From assembly GCA_029204225.1 (NCBI GenBank), contig CM055095.1, positions 56,251,591 to 56,315,590 of the forward strand: a DNA stretch of 64,000 nucleotides, written 5' to 3'. The notes under the pieces are model-generated. The model was not told the origin of the DNA and made no database searches. It saw nothing but the letters and a program-made list of their open reading frames with translations. This DNA is from Diphasiastrum complanatum. Taxonomy: Eukaryota; Streptophyta; Lycopodiopsida; Lycopodiales; Lycopodiaceae. Positions 1-11,881 of the stretch are shown one piece after another. Made by a program: the position numbers and the translations under genes. Position 1 is the stretch's first letter, and each line of letters opens with the position of its first letter.

Positions 1-105
<105 letters not shown>

Positions 106-142
106 ACCAACCGCCCCGCAGTTAGTGAATCCCCTGGGGATA

Positions 143-167
143 GTTAGCTCCCTGAGGGAGAGCTAAC
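143..167. repeat. Imperfect hairpin beside the Penelope-like element
   Basis: GTTAGCTCCC and GGGAGAGCTAAC pair around a TGA loop with a two-base bulge. The short palindrome TCCCCTGGGGA lies just to the left (130-140). Both fall between the RT stop and the (AG)n tract, so they may belong to the element's 3' UTR. I could not assemble a hammerhead ribozyme core here. Confidence 0.6.
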
Positions 168-212
168 TACCCACCAAAAGGTTTATATTGCTAGGTAGTT
201 CATACGACAAAC

Positions 213-569
213 TCAAAAAATTTTTTCTTGTTTGAGCAATTTGTCAATGATAAGAAAGAGTCTACTTCTAATAAAACCATTCCTTTGGAATGCATCAATC
301 AGTGTCCATACTTCATTAATGAAAGTGAGCTGTTTATCACTACAATACATAGTGGCAATCACCTGTGAAATGATAACATTGTATGGATCAAGAACAACTC
401 TGTTGGAAGAAAGATGTATGTATTGTAAAAATTGAAAGGGTAGTTCCCTCTTTTTGTCAAATTTGGTAAGGTGCTTTGTCCCGGTGTTTGGGTCAAAAGT
501 AGTGGTAATATCTAGAAAATGTATAGTATTCTTCTTTTCTGTGTTGGTGTCAATTTCAAGAAAGTTCAA
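213..569 (-). pseudogene. Penelope-like RT, thumb region
   Basis: This 118-residue open stretch carries FLDITTTFD, then a block with QFLQYIHLSSN followed by a helix ending in MYCSD and a final DAFQRNGF. That order matches the post-palm region of Penelope-like RTs, where a 'FLD' strand is followed by a Y-h-H-SS-H segment and an (I/C)S(D) ... F..RGY helix. It is the best preserved part of the element. It runs to a stop at 213 with no room for an endonuclease. It is a fragment, since the upstream palm is in other frames. Confidence 0.7.
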
Positions 570-639
570 GGAATAGATCCAAACAAATTATTATCTGATC
601 TTTCTTGAGATTTATCCAAAAAACGGTTAATGACAGGAT

Positions 640-800
640 TATTTATAAAGCATATATCATCAACATATCTAAATGAATGCTTGAAGGCATCCATAAAAGT
701 AGTTTGCCCAAGCTTTTGGCGAGTCTCTTAATGAATTGCGTTTCAAATGGGTGAACATGAGAAGCCCATAGGTATGCCTCGGATTTTACGCCAATTGTGG
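640..800 (-). pseudogene. Penelope-like RT, palm motifs with YVDD
   Basis: On the minus strand, codons around 790-747 read RKIRGIPMGFSCSP, the RT motif that precedes the catalytic turn. About 90 bases on, FRYVDDICFINN gives the catalytic YVDD at 656-667. The two motifs are in different frames, and a stop follows CSPI, so at least one frameshift separates them. The intact YVDD with a broken surrounding frame marks a once-active polymerase that has decayed. Confidence 0.75.
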
Positions 801-953
801 TTACCAAGTCTGACAATACAATGGTCAATTAGAAAAGAATTCCAAATGCAAACATCGGTAACATCCATAGTTTTCCAACCCAAAGAAAGCTTATTGGTCC
901 AAGACCATTTGAAATAGTTTTTATCTAGTAGCCATTTGTAATGAATTTGAGTG

Positions 954-1202
954 TTATTGGCATGCTTGAGAAAAACATATAAGCTTATTCATAATAGTTC
1001 TTAGGCCTTCGGGACCATCAAGTGGAGTGCTTTCATAGCATTTGGAAATATCAGTAGACCACATATTATAGATGCACTTAGGAATATTGAGGTAGAAATC
1101 AATAGATGAATCACACTGCCAAAAAGGAGCAGTATCCACATTTAGGTAGCCATTGTACATGGTCTTAAGGCCTTCATTTTCCATCAGAAAAGGATGCAGC
1201 AT
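954..1202 (-). pseudogene. Penelope-like RT, fingers and motif A
   Basis: An 82-residue fragment contains the motif A block MWSTDISKCYESTPLDGP. The first catalytic aspartate is in TDISKCY, and the following helix resembles the 'DI.KCYE.IPL' block of Penelope-like elements. The frame opens after a frameshift near 1200 and closes at 954. Confidence 0.7.
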
Positions 1203-1360
1203 ACCAAGAACGCCTGTTAGGAAAATAGTGGAGATGTTGAAACAACAATCACAAAGTTATCTGAATAATCAAGAAAAGGTGTAAAATCAGCACTACCAAG
1301 TCTTTCTAAGACGAGTTTTCTTACAAAGTGTATACAAAGAATGGTTATGTTGTGCTTTGT

Positions 1361-1680
1361 CTATACCATTGATATACATTCGTTGCGGGTTTCAGTCAAT
1401 TTAACGAGAGATGTATTTTTGATGTTCTTAAGGAATTTTAAAGCATGTTGTTTGCAAAATGAAGCATGTGTATTAATAATTTCCTTTTCTAAACCTTTAT
1501 ACTCAGGTAATAATTTCATGAGCTTAAACCAATCGTGGTAGATTTCAGAAGCAATACTATTAATATTTGCTGCTTGAGAAACGATATGATTTAAGCCTTT
1601 TTCCAAAGTTCTCCTAAGAAAAGTGTGAAAATCATAAAAAGTTATGTATCTTAGCTTTAGGAGTTTCCTAAGTTTTTATG
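1361..1680 (-). pseudogene. Penelope-like RT, N-terminal helical part
   Basis: The open frame reads about 105 residues from an in-frame stop near 1680. It includes ITFYDFHTFLRRTL and a leucine/lysine-rich helical section. Its place directly upstream of the RT fingers suggests the N-terminal region. No zinc finger or GIY-YIG motif was recognised. Assignment rests mainly on position and shared strand. Confidence 0.4.
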
Positions 1681-1690
1681 TCAAGCTTCT

Positions 1691-2089
1691 TTGTGTAGAA
1701 TTGTGATGGGGCCAAAAATTGGCATAGATGGCAAATTGGTCAAATCCACATGTAATGCCACTAGTGAGCCAAAAGTGATTTGTGATGCAATCTCGAGCTA
1801 GGTAGACTTTTAAATAGGATTATGACACTTGTCTTAATGTAATTTGATGAGTGATCAAGTCAAAGTGTTGGCTTTGGTCAAGGGGTCCAATAGGAATTGA
1901 GAAATCTTCAAGAAGGGTCCAACAGAATTGCAAGATTGATGCATCACTCATCCAATAGCATTAGAGGCTAGGATTAGGGGTCCAATAGCATGCAAGGAGG
2001 GATCTGCACGAGTTTCATATGTACTCCTCTTTGGAATCATAACCCATGTTGATTTTTTGAGTCAAACTTGAGTATTGTGAGATTTGCTT
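1691..2089. other. No gene recognised
   Basis: AT-rich sequence with short ORFs only. It probably includes the upstream part of the LTR whose 3' end and primer binding site follow, but I could not place the LTR start. Confidence 0.5.
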
Positions 2090-2360
2090 GTTTTACATTC
2101 TCTCTCTACCCAAATTCTAGTTTGTTTTATTCTCTCTCTACCCGAGGAAAGGAGCTTAATTCTACTTAGTTTTTTCAAGGATCATCTTCTTACACGTGTA
2201 TGTACTTTGGTTATCAACATATGCTCTATCTTTGCCTCTATGCCTTAGTTTTTTGATCTAGATCTTGAAATTCAATCTAGCATCCATCAACAAGTGCATA
2301 AGCTTGCTTAGGAGATCAATCACACACATTAGGGGATTCCCACACGTGTGAAATTTTACA

Positions 2361-2374
2361 TGGTATCAAAGCCT
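2361..2374 (+). other. Primer binding site
   Basis: TGGTATCAAAGCCT follows the LTR end directly. It differs by one base from TGGTATCAGAGC, the initiator-tRNA-Met complement used by plant Copia elements and seen exactly elsewhere in this window. Confidence 0.8.
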
Positions 2375-3128
2375 ACCTAAGTGTTTGATGCTTGTTTCAT
2401 CCAAAGTTCCAAAAATTCCTTAAAATTGTAGATCTAGAGAGACTACTTTGCATCTCCCATGCTATCTCAAGCAAAATTGGATCAAAAGGGTTCATAATCA
2501 TAAGGATTGAATCATTTTTTATATTGTATGGATTTTCTTGCTCAGAAACGTGTGAAGGACAGCCCAATTCATTTTGGTGGTTCTCTTCCATGTGTAATCC
2601 AAAATTGGTGCTTGATAGCTAGTTTCAGAGCTGTTTGAGTCTAGTTTGTGTAGCAATTGACTTTATAGTGATTGGGTCTCCTAATCAAAAGTTATATCCA
2701 ATTGAATCAAGGTGGGTAGGGCACCCAACCTGGTTGGACACTTTTACTTTTGACTCTATTATGCTTGTTTGATCAAAAATCTCAATTCTAGGCTTGCCAA
2801 TCACATTTTCTTGAGATCTAGTTATCAATTTGAGGTCATAGCCACATTCTTTCATACAATTGGCTTGCATTTGAGTGATTTGCAGTTTATTGGAGTGTTT
2901 CACATGTGCCAAAGATTGCTTGACCCAAACTTAGCCCATACTTCATCAATTGATGTGAGAGTGATCTAGATCAAGAGAGATTGGAAAAGCTAGTGAGGTC
3001 CATATCTCATTTTGTTGCAAGATCTTGAATAGGAGTTGGTAGCACACCCTTATTGAATCCTATAGTGAGAGAAAGAGCAACACTTTCTTGTCCAATTCAC
3101 AAGGAGTCTTAACTATTACATCGCATCT

Positions 3129-3209
3129 ATGGATTCCTATCTATTGGAATCTAGTGAGAGACTATCTACTTCCAATTATGCTATTTGGAAGTTGAGGATG
3201 GAGTCGCCT
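3129..3209 (+). pseudogene. Copia gag, first ~27 codons
   Basis: The ATG at 3129 opens MDSYLLESSERLSTSNYAIW, parallel to YLLESSERLTSTNYSIW in the minus-strand gags at 47916 and 59542. The reading ends near MES at about 3209, where similarity stops abruptly. It is a truncated gag N-terminus. Confidence 0.8.
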
Positions 3210-3393
3210 ATGGTAATACTATGAAGATACCTTTACCATAGATCCTATTTAAGAAGGACTTTCGGGTTATTACTTTTTTTTCTCTTTGATCAATTTTCTA
3301 TGTCTAATGATTAGAGTTATTTTTTGCCCTTGTGTTTTTTCCATGTATATTCCTACCTACATTTTTTGAACACCGTTGGTTTGAAACTTACTT

Positions 3394-4712
3394 TTGAAAA
3401 ATAAAGAATATATGAAGACCCAATTTTTTAAGCACAGTCTCAGAAAATATTTTTTGAAACTTGCTATTTTGGTCCTCGCCTGTTGCCTCCTCACATCAGC
3501 TCCAGATCATGGACACCCACAGACACCAGTGCAATCATTTGTTCGACATTCCAAATCTCCATCCCCATCGGGAACACCTCAAGCTATTACATCACTCCCT
3601 TGTGTCCCGTCCAAGGCAACAATTCTAGGTGAGGGAGAAAGGGATTTGTCTGCAACTACATGAGTAGAAGACACAATTGCAGCTGATCCCACTCACGAAG
3701 ACACAACAGAAGGGATAAGAGAAGCTGAACTTGATCATGTGCCGCAAGTAATAGTGGAAGTTCAAGAGAGCCAAAAGACCGAAGAGGAAGTTGAGCGTCA
3801 TCTTCGCTGGATCAAACTCCGAGGGTTTAACACCAAGAATTCCTGATACGAAGAGTGCCACAGCCTTGACAACTATTTGGCAAGGCCCTCAAGGAAGCTG
3901 CGCGATAAATCCATAGAAAAGATCAAAAGACGGTACAACAATCGGAAAGAGTCTGATGAATTTCAGAAGACCTATAAGAAAGGAGAACGAGAGGGGGCAA
4001 AGAAAGTAACTACAGAAGAATATCCAAAGCTCAGCAACATAGTGAATGCCTTACAATCACAACCTTGATGATGCTTAATAGAACCGAGAAGCATCAGGAG
4101 TACCTAAGGGCACCAACAAGCTGGAAAAGGGTCGACCCCTACTATGTACCAATTAAGAGAAGAGACCTTGGGAGAAAACAAAACCAGCCGAGCGACAGAT
4201 CAATTGGCCTTTTATTCCAGGAATTGACTAAAGCTCAATTGTAGTAAAGTATTGAGATGCGCTACTAAAGCTTGGATATGCCTATAGAGAAAGTGCATAT
4301 ACTGCAGTCCAAGAAAGTGTCGATTATTATATATCCATAGCCTTTCTCATGACATTGGAGTGCTACTGGGATAAGGGGCTACCACCCATAAAGCTGGACA
4401 TAAATCAACCTTTGCAATCAGAAGATGCACATCTAATAATGGTCAAGTTTTTTTTTTCGAGCTGCATTTACTTCCAGTCAGTACATGTAGATGATCAAGA
4501 AGTGGTATGAAAATAAGTTCATACTTGGGATAAGGCTATACCTGGGACCTATTTCGTTGGGCGCAAAGACAAGATTCATCACATTTGACGCCATCAGAAA
4601 GATGGTCGGCTACGAGAAATCTCTTGATAGAAGAAAAGCTGAAAAGAGCAAGAAAAGCAAGGTAGGCCTTGACCACATCTCTAGCTGGCTTGATTTTTTA
4701 GGGAAGCACTAG
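3394..4712 (+). pseudogene. Broken ORF series of unknown origin
   Basis: Plus-strand open stretches at 3394-3663, 3877-4068 and 4491-4712 are joined by readable but stop-interrupted sequence. The middle part is strongly charged (lysine, arginine, glutamate; for example KSIEKIKRRYNNRKESDEF). The first part has a hydrophobic run (FLKLAILVLACCLL) that could be a membrane segment or chance. I recognise no family. Charge bias and partly open frames suggest a decayed coding region, perhaps the extra ORF of an element. Confidence 0.3.
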
Positions 4713-4973
4713 GAAAGAATTTGTTGAGATTATTCATCATGAACTAAATTGCGTGGTCAAACCAGATAACAGAAGAGTTAATCTTGTATTTATCACCACA
4801 ACATCATTTGAAGAAGGGTCTTTTCCAATTCCATATGCAGGCTTGATGGAGATGCATACGGTTGAAACCAGTTTCAAAGTGTCCTTTGACCCTGGTCCAA
4901 GTTTGCTCAGAAGAACAACGTGAAGGTTCAAACTTGTTCATTTGTATGATGGTATCAAAAGCAACAGGAGTTT

Positions 4974-5387
4974 CTAGAGCTGAGTTTTTATGCAGAGCGG
5001 CAAGCTTACACGTTTGTACTTCATTCCGGATTTGAATTCAATCGTACAGCTGGGAACCATAGGGATTTTGCAACTTTTGGATTGGAAAAATTCATAAGCA
5101 GAAAGGTCACCAATGTCACAAATTTTCCGGGAGAATTGCTCAAGCTGTGATGCACTATCCTCATCAAGATCATCGACAAAGACAAGAGAGTGTGGGGATA
5201 AAGGTGCATCAGGGATTGGGGGAGAGGCAGTCTCTAGACATTCAAAAACTTTTTTGATGTGTGAGTTAAAAAACCTCTCCTCTTCCTGAAATTTTTTCGC
5301 AATCGCAGCAATATTACCAAAAAGGGTTACAAGGTTGCTTACCACCTCAGGGCTTATATTTAGTACTGTGGAACCAGTGTGCAACAT
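4974..5387 (-). CDS. Hypothetical 137-residue ORF
   Basis: The longest intact frame in this stretch opens at MLHTGSTVLN and is helical, with an acidic patch FVDDLDEDSA in the middle and a basic end. No domain is recognised. It lies on the same strand as, and just downstream of, a Gypsy integrase fragment at 5430-5600, so it may be an element's extra C-terminal ORF. The length is unusual for chance in AT-rich DNA, but coding status is unproved. Confidence 0.35.
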   Translation of the reverse strand: MLHTGSTVLNISPEVVSNLVTLFGNIAAIAKKFQEEERFFNSHIKKVFECLETASPPIPDAPLSPHSLVFVDDLDEDSASQLEQFSRKICDIGDLSAYEFFQSKSCKIPMVPSCTIEFKSGMKYKRVSLPLCIKTQL

Positions 5388-5429
5388 CTTCTACATGTTA
5401 TTAGATGTAGGCATTGAGTGTAAATGATT

Positions 5430-5600
5430 TCATGTCGCTGGTTTAGTGTGGTCGAATGATTGACTACATTGATGAATACAAGTATGTATGTTTTGCAAAA
5501 AGGAATTGTATTTTATGATGGTTTCTGATGGCTTGTTACAATATATGACCTCATAAGGTTCCTTTCCTGTGGTAGAGTGTGTATTATTGTATTTGTTATT
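5430..5600 (-). pseudogene. Gypsy integrase C-terminal fragment
   Basis: The frame carries YNNTHSTTGKEPYEVIY, the conserved segment after the integrase catalytic core in Ty3/gypsy elements (typically Y N . . . HSSTG.TPFE..YG). It stops at 5430. The catalytic D,D,E residues are not present, so this is only the tail of an integrase. Confidence 0.75.
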
Positions 5601-5639
5601 TGGATAATGTAATTTGTGGCCTTGGGTTCTTGACATATT

Positions 5640-6740
5640 ACTTGAATTTTTTGAGTGATTTATGGGTCATCTGGTCATTATTGTGTCCCTAGATTGTGCA
5701 ACAGCTTCGAAACAGCAAAACAATGAGCCAAGATAAGTGAAATATTAGCATAATGCTGGATAATGCACGTATAGCAAATATATTTGAAATGTGGTTTAGT
5801 GCCAACATTTAACGTGTATTATGTTCAGATTATTCAGAGCATGACTTTTATAGCGTCTGGGGTTTAACATGATGTTCTAAAAAAAGCATGAATTTGGGGA
5901 TTGGCCCCAACTGCAAGTTGTAAGCCTAAATCACACACATGGATACTTGCTATTGTGTTGTTACCCATTCTGATGGTAACTTTTCTCATGTGGATGATTA
6001 TTGGCATCATTGGGATGATGTATTCATTGGTGCATTTTTTGGTAAGTCGCTTATGTTCTACTACAACTTACAAGTTCTTCATATTGGTGTTTGATATAGC
6101 AGGCTAAAATTCTATGCTGAAAGGTTTAGTTGATTCATCAACATGTAGACGAGAGAATGGAACATGATTTGGTCTTTTTCTTTGTAAAGCTTTCATAGTG
6201 GGAGAATAAGCAATCATTTAATAATACTACAAGAAACTAAGTTTCATCAACACAAATGTTCTTGAAGGGCAAAGTCTAGCTATTTTTGTTTATTGTCAAC
6301 ATTTTTTGAGCCCTGAAGATGCAAAGTGTAATCGTGACTTTCGGTTGAGATAATAATACTGGTAGCTTTAGCAATCTCCATTTCCAAATTTCGTTCTTGG
6401 TTATTGATGATAATTTTGATTTGAAATGTGTAGGTATAGAACTATATGGCTTTGTAGCAGTTGATCATCAAAATCCTGCTTTATCTTTGTTGGATGTTCA
6501 TGAGAGATCTTCTCTTCTTGAAGACCGGCTCTCAAGTTGCACTGAGTCAGAATGTGGTATAGGGATAGAAACAATCACTTGAGTATGTATTTGTAGCCTA
6601 CAATGCTTTATTGAAATGTGTTTTGATGGGAGGTTGTTGAAAGCATGGAGGTAATATTCCTAGTGTGATTTGATACACGAAAATGTTTACATAGTATGCA
6701 TTTCAATAATCACATCTCTGATGCTACAATTGGGCATGAG
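5640..6740. other. No gene recognised
   Basis: AT-rich sequence with only short ORFs (for example 5901-6107 and 6397-6582) that show no recognisable domain. No LTR ends or repeats were found. Confidence 0.5.
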
Positions 6741-7860
6741 TGTTGGATTTACTCCTTCTACTCTCCTAGATCCCATTTTTAATCTGCCTCCATTCTTGCT
6801 GCATATTTACTAACGTTGTCACGAAGCCTGCATATTTACACGCAAATTCGCACAAACGAATAAAAGGCGAAAGAATCGCGAACACTGTGTTTTTACACAG
6901 GTTATGTTGACAGGCAAAAGGGGGATACTATCCTACAGAATGCCGAAGGTGCCCTAAAAGCTAAGGCACCTTGTAAATCTTATCCTAAGGCCATTCGTAA
7001 GAGTGACCTACTTTTTGCATCATCATCAACGTTCACTTTAGCACTGGCCGACGTCGCACCCTTTTTACACTCACTCCATGCAGTTGTGCTAACAGATTGG
7101 ACAACGATTGCAGCCACCCATGATCTCCTACAAACAGCACATCCACTCTGTGCTTTCACATTTGCACACCTATAATAGTATGTATATATACATATTTTGG
7201 ACACCATTCATAAGATGATGATGATCAGATGATCAAGAGAGTTGAAGAAGATGACCTAAACGAAGTAGATGCCCTGAGCATTGATTCTTCATTTTTTTGT
7301 CAGAATTAAGGTTTAAATTCCTTTTTACATATTTGAAATAAGTAGGGCACACGATTTCGTCCACTACTGTATTGTGCTCTACCGCATTATTGACATGTAT
7401 ACAAGATATACTTAATTTGATACAGCTCTTTGTTCTACATTCAGATCTGTGTTAATAATGCTATGCTTATTCTTCGTTCTGTCTGATCTTTCTAGCTGTT
7501 ATTTCTGGTAATAGATGACTAACTTTTAGTCTTATCTTTCATGAATCATTCGTGACTAATTATCAGTCGAGCACAGTCTAGCTCTTTCGCGAATCATTCG
7601 CGACATATAATTTGTCTTGCTATTTGCGACAAATTATTCTTCTGACGCTTCATCTATTAATGTTTGGCTACATAATCTAGAATGACAGTGATTTCTATCA
7701 CTAAAGTTCTGTCATTCTGATAGGTGTAGTCATGCTTCCGGAGAGAGTCGTATAACTTATTCTGCTGCGCATGAACATTTTCTGTTCGAGTTCGTTTCTC
7801 GTTCGTTTCTTGTTCGAGTTCGTTCAAGTAAGTTTTTGTTTGTTACTTTCTCACTCAAGA
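6741..7860 (+). mobile_element. LTR family B, copy 1 (probable solo LTR)
   Basis: It starts TGTTGGATTTACTCC and is similar along its length to 20536-21738. The same start also follows a purine-rich tract at 28570, where a plus-strand Copia RNase H ends; that identifies the sequence as a Copia 3' LTR. Internal marks include a hairpin AAGGTGCC...GGCACCTT near 6948-6972, a TATATATA stretch near 7182, and repeated TTCGCGAATCATTCGCGAC-type motifs near 7590. No internal domain follows, so it is probably a solo LTR. The right end is approximate and I found no clean target duplication. Confidence 0.65.
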
Positions 7861-8233
7861 TTTCCATTGTGAACTTCAGACCAAGTCAATCATGCATATA
7901 GTTTTGTCTCCAAGACTAAAATGAATTGTTTCAAAATATTGGTATCTTGAGCAAATCTAGTTTGTGAGACATCCTTAAACATCAAATTCAAGTCTTAACT
8001 AATCTACACAGTAGATGAAACACTATAATCTACATACCATTTTGATGAATGCTAAAAGCATTGTGGGTCATTGATGGTTCAATGATTTCAAGCAAGAATT
8101 TTCCACTAGTAAAGCTTCAGTAGCTTAAATACTTTTTCTTCAAAAGTCTCGGATAATACCAATGATCAAGACTCAAGTATATTGAAATTTCCGAACACTG
8201 CTGATTAGAAGACTAAAGGAACATTGGAGGTAT

Positions 8234-8275
8234 CTGGGATGAAGGGCAAGCGAAAGACTGGGATGAAGGGCAAGC
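8234..8275. repeat. Two tandem copies of an 18-mer
   Basis: CTGGGATGAAGGGCAAGC occurs at 8234-8251 and again at 8258-8275, period 24. Related GCTCGCC-rich words recur at 8285-8330 and 9120-9180. Confidence 0.8.
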
Positions 8276-8439
8276 ATGTGCTAAAGATGCTCGCCTTTGC
8301 CATGAAACTGCTCGTCAAGAAATGCTCACCAAAAATCATCCCCCTTCCACTCCCCTCTACCTCGAGTAGTTACATATAGGCGCATTAATCCATTTGTATT
8401 GTGAGTTTTTTGGAGTTAATGAGATTTCTATACATTTTG

Positions 8440-8680
8440 GCAATCTTGATCTTCTCTCTCTACCTGAGTGTAGTTTGTTGGATTCTCTCTCTACCCGAGA
8501 GGAAGGATTTTTCAGACTTTTTTTTTGTTGCACAAATCTCCACACATGTGAGTGTACTTTTATGATTGATATATGCATGATTTTTAATGCTCTTGCCTGA
8601 AATTGATGGAATAGATCTTGGTTTTCAATCACCACATCTTACAAGATCACAATCACACTTTTGGGCACTCCCACAAAAAA
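8440..8680 (+). mobile_element. LTR family F fragment
   Basis: Shares the double TCTCTCTACC motif, the following T-rich stretch, a CACACATGTG palindrome and the terminal TCACA...GGG(CA/GA) context with the LTR end at 2090-2360. No primer binding site follows, so it is a truncated copy. Confidence 0.6.
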
Positions 8681-9392
8681 AAGCTCGCCATAGTACAAAG
8701 GATTAGGATTTTTTTGACAACGATAACCCAAACAAGGTATAATAATTTGACAAGATAGGGAGGATGTCAAGAGAAAATTGGCATTTAGACTTCACACCAG
8801 GGTCCACAAAGTAGTTGTTTTTTAATTTTCTTTGTGTCTCTCATATACGTTTTTTTTTTTTTGGAGTCCCATTCCAAAATGGAACTCATTTCATAATGGG
8901 CAACTATGGTTCAGAGATATCTTCAATAGTCAAGCTTCGACCCTAAAAAATTGTTTCAATCAAACAATCTTGATTCAATTGATTTTGGCTCATAAACTTG
9001 AACTAAAAAGAACCAATATGAAATAAATTGTATTTTGTCCATGTATTTGAGATTGTACAATTTATCATAATATTGCTAGCCAAGAAAAAATCCTCTAGTT
9101 AGAGAAGTGCTCACCATCATACAATGTACCTTGAAATTGCTCACCAAAATTTGCTCGCCTTGACATGCTCGCCGAGAAATACACGCCAACAAAGCGCGTC
9201 TGAAGTGGAACATGATTGGACTCCTTCTTTTCCTCCTCTAAATCCTATTGGCTGAGTGACATATGAGCCCTCAATTTTGATTGGACCATTTTGATAGATT
9301 CTAGCTTTTTGATTGCTCACTAACTCTCATATGATGAGTCATACATCCAACCTCAACTTGACAAATGTAAGTAGCCTAACCTAACTCGAGCT
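8681..9392. other. No gene recognised
   Basis: AT-rich sequence. It contains a poly(T) run near 8850 and GCTCGCC-type words near 9130 shared with 8290-8330. No coding region is supported. Confidence 0.5.
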
Positions 9393-9397
9393 ACACT

Positions 9398-9954
9398 TGT
9401 GAGAAATTGTCAACTAGTTTGGCTTTTTGTTTTTGGCAATTGAGGCCAATTTGCATTTTTGACTTAGAGATAGACATTTCAAAGTTATTTTAGTCTAAAT
9501 GTTTTTGAATTACCACTTTTAGAAAGTGTGGGGAATGTAGAGGGTCAAGTTTGAGAGATTCAAATTTGAATAGTTGATTCATTGAATCTAGTCCATATTG
9601 TTAGTAGGGTTTTTGATCTAGAAGTTTCTATGGAGGAAACCAATATTCAAAATGAGGCATGGACCTGTTATAAATAGTGTACAAGCGTGGGAGAACAGAT
9701 ATACTCTCTCTCTCTTATCTCATTTCATGCTTATACATGAGATCTCTTGGGTTCTTGTGTGTAGAATGCTTATATTTATTGTAATTCGGATTTACACGTG
9801 TGGAATACAGTATCTTAATGTCTTGTTGAGTTTGCATCTCTTTCATTAAGTTGATGTTGATTTTCTACATTGCCAATGGCGCTAATTGTGTTGCCTTTCA
9901 TAACCAAAGATCAAGAGATAAATTTGGATCTCAGTGATTCATAAAATCTTCACA
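9398..9954 (+). repeat. 5' LTR of family C
   Basis: 557 bases from TGTGAG to TTCACA. Compared with the 3' LTR (795 bases) it lacks two internal blocks around 9750 and 9810 and has only (CT)6 at 9704-9715 where the 3' LTR has 85 repeats. A CACGTGTG box lies near 9793. Confidence 0.85.
9669..9676 (+). promoter_or_regulatory. TATA box of the family C LTR
   Basis: TATAAATA, conserved at 13811-13818 in the 3' LTR. The CT repeat begins about 30 bases downstream, at the expected transcription start. Confidence 0.65.
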
Positions 9955-9957
9955 TGA

Positions 9958-9969
9958 TGGTATCAGAGC
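9958..9969 (+). other. Primer binding site of family C
   Basis: TGGTATCAGAGC, an exact initiator-tRNA-Met match, three bases after the 5' LTR. Confidence 0.9.
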
Positions 9970-10549
9970 TTATGTTGTAGGTTATTCAAGGATCAGCCAT
10001 ATTTAGCAAAGGTTTGGAGGAGTTACTAATTCTAGAGTGTGCTAGATTGATTTCTACTCGAAAATCAAGCATTTTGCATAAGTAGAATTGATCGTTTGTA
10101 GGTCAAAACTCAATTTAGGTTCATGAACTTGAAGTAGGCCAATTTCACACATGCCTTACTGGATTTGGTCAATTTTAATTGCATTAGGAAAGCTCCATTG
10201 GAGGCTACAAGCTTCTATGTCAAGTTTGTTGCAGTTGCATGTGGAATTTGGAAGATTCAATTTTTTGTGATTTCATCAAAACTCTATTTTTGATTGGATC
10301 TCTATTTTTTGAGGTTGCTGGACTTCAATAGAGTGTGTTTCAATCTTAGGAAGTGGCAAGATTCATTATATTGTGGGTGGATTATAGGTTGGTCAAAGTT
10401 TCTTCATTATATGTGTTGATTTGCTAGTTATAGTGCTAGAAGAGAATTGACAGTTTCTATATGTTTGTGATTTATTTTTGGATACATTTTTTGTTATTCA
10501 AAAGAGTGCTTTGTGCATTGGAACAGGTTGAAAGAGAGGATCAGGTCAC

Positions 10550-10930
10550 TTAAACATGGCTACAAATGGAGCTTTTTACAGACTCTTCGCGACACATCTT
10601 GATATGTGTGATTTGGATGAATGGGATTTGAGTCAGTTTAGAAGGTTTGAAATGCTTGATAAGAGCGTCTTTGAGGGTATTCCAAGAAATAAGATCAGGA
10701 GCTTCTAGGTTGAGATACCACTCTTTGGCGGTTCCATAGAGCACCATAGGAAATAGTCTGAGCTTTTTAGTTTCAGAGGTGTCTCCATAGAAGCGACATG
10801 CATTATCAAAGTCTTAAAGAATTCTAACTAGTTCAGATTCTCCATCGTACTTTGGTGCAACAATGCGTGGGATTCTATGTTCTAGACGTGGAGGTGCAGA
10901 ATTAGAAGATTCAGCACAATCTCATGACAT
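10550..10930 (-). pseudogene. Gypsy gag (retrotransposon gag domain) fragment
   Basis: The frame reads PKYDGESE, then after a stop DFDNACRFYGDTSETKKLR, then a 65-residue open part with MVLYGTAKEWYLNL and LKDALIKHF. This is the classic retrotransposon gag layout (F-D-G, then K...F...L.G.A..W, then W..L...L...F). One in-frame stop lies near 10820. The nucleocapsid zinc knuckle is absent, so the protein is truncated. Confidence 0.8.
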
Positions 10931-11863
10931 GATATAGAATGAGAAATAGAATAATAGTACAGATGATCAGTGTAGTACTGTATTTGGCCACAAAAGGTCA
11001 AAAAGGTGGTTTTCTTGCAAAATAGTGAATTTGGACAAGAATCTATACTTTTCTAGAGTAACAGAATTCGTAGACAAGACTAGAAATCACAAACACGCTG
11101 TTGAATCAGAATATAGTACTCGCGGATTCTGATTAAATATTTTCATTGAGAAAATACTGATTTTTTTTTTAATTCACCAGAAATCATTCAAATTTCGGAC
11201 CACTTCATGGTATGGTCGACGATTTTTTATAAGGAGTTTTCACTGTCAAAATATTGATTTTTGAATTTTTTTAAATTTTTTGCAAAGGACAGAATTTGCA
11301 AAGGATGTATAGAAATCGTTCAGACTACGGGCAATTTCCTAATATGGTCGGCGATTTTTGAAACGGAGGTTTTGCTGACATACAAGGATAATAGCGAAAA
11401 GGTGATTTTCTGGCAGAAAACAAGCTAAATCTCTGAGATAGAATTCGCGGAGCTGCTGGAGGACTAATCTTTCATAAAGCTGACGAATTTCGACACAAAG
11501 ATTTGGGTGGAAAACAAAGAATTTTGACAGTAAAACAGTGGGTTTTCAAAAAATCTAAGCAATGTCAGAAATCACAGAGGTGGTAGGATGAAAGATGATG
11601 TTCTATTATGGCTGCAGACAGCCCATCAAATTCTGATATACCTGATTGGTCGAAAAAAAATGTCACTTGGGTCACTTCTTTCAAAGAAAATGCCCAAGTT
11701 GACACTGTTGCTTCCCCTCGGCTTCATAGGTTGCTCAGCAGCTCGTGTAGTACCTAGAGAGGAGTCTTGTGCTATAGTGTGAAGGAAAATAGTAGGCAAT
11801 CATACACACAAGCATGTTAGTAAAAAAAAAAACAAGTAAGCTATGTAGAAAAAAAAACTTAGA

Positions 11864-11880
11864 AAGCGGCAACGACGCCA
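11864..11880 (-). other. Gypsy primer binding site
   Basis: The minus strand reads TGGCGTCGTTGCCGCTT next to the LTR end TTTCAACA, close to the TGGCGCCGTTGCC site of plant Ty3/gypsy elements. Confidence 0.7.
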
Positions 11881-11881
11881 A

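Larger units (their letters stand above)
2090..3210 (+). mobile_element. Copia 5' fragment: LTR end, PBS, leader, gag start (family F)
   Basis: The LTR end is recognised by a duplicated TCTCTCTACCC(GA) motif near 2100 and 2135 and by its last bases at 2360, followed at once by a tRNA-Met-type primer binding site. A second copy of the same LTR region lies at 8440-8680. The leader runs to 3128, where a Copia gag start codes MDSYLLESSERL, very like the gag starts of the D elements in this window. The gag is cut after about 27 codons and unrelated sequence follows. Confidence 0.7.

Noticed and set aside
213-435. Plus-strand ORF over the Penelope-like RT
   Set aside because: Shadow of the minus-strand RT thumb frame.
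6741-7860. Target-site duplication for LTR-B copies
   Set aside because: The ends are uncertain and no matching five-base flanks were found for either copy.
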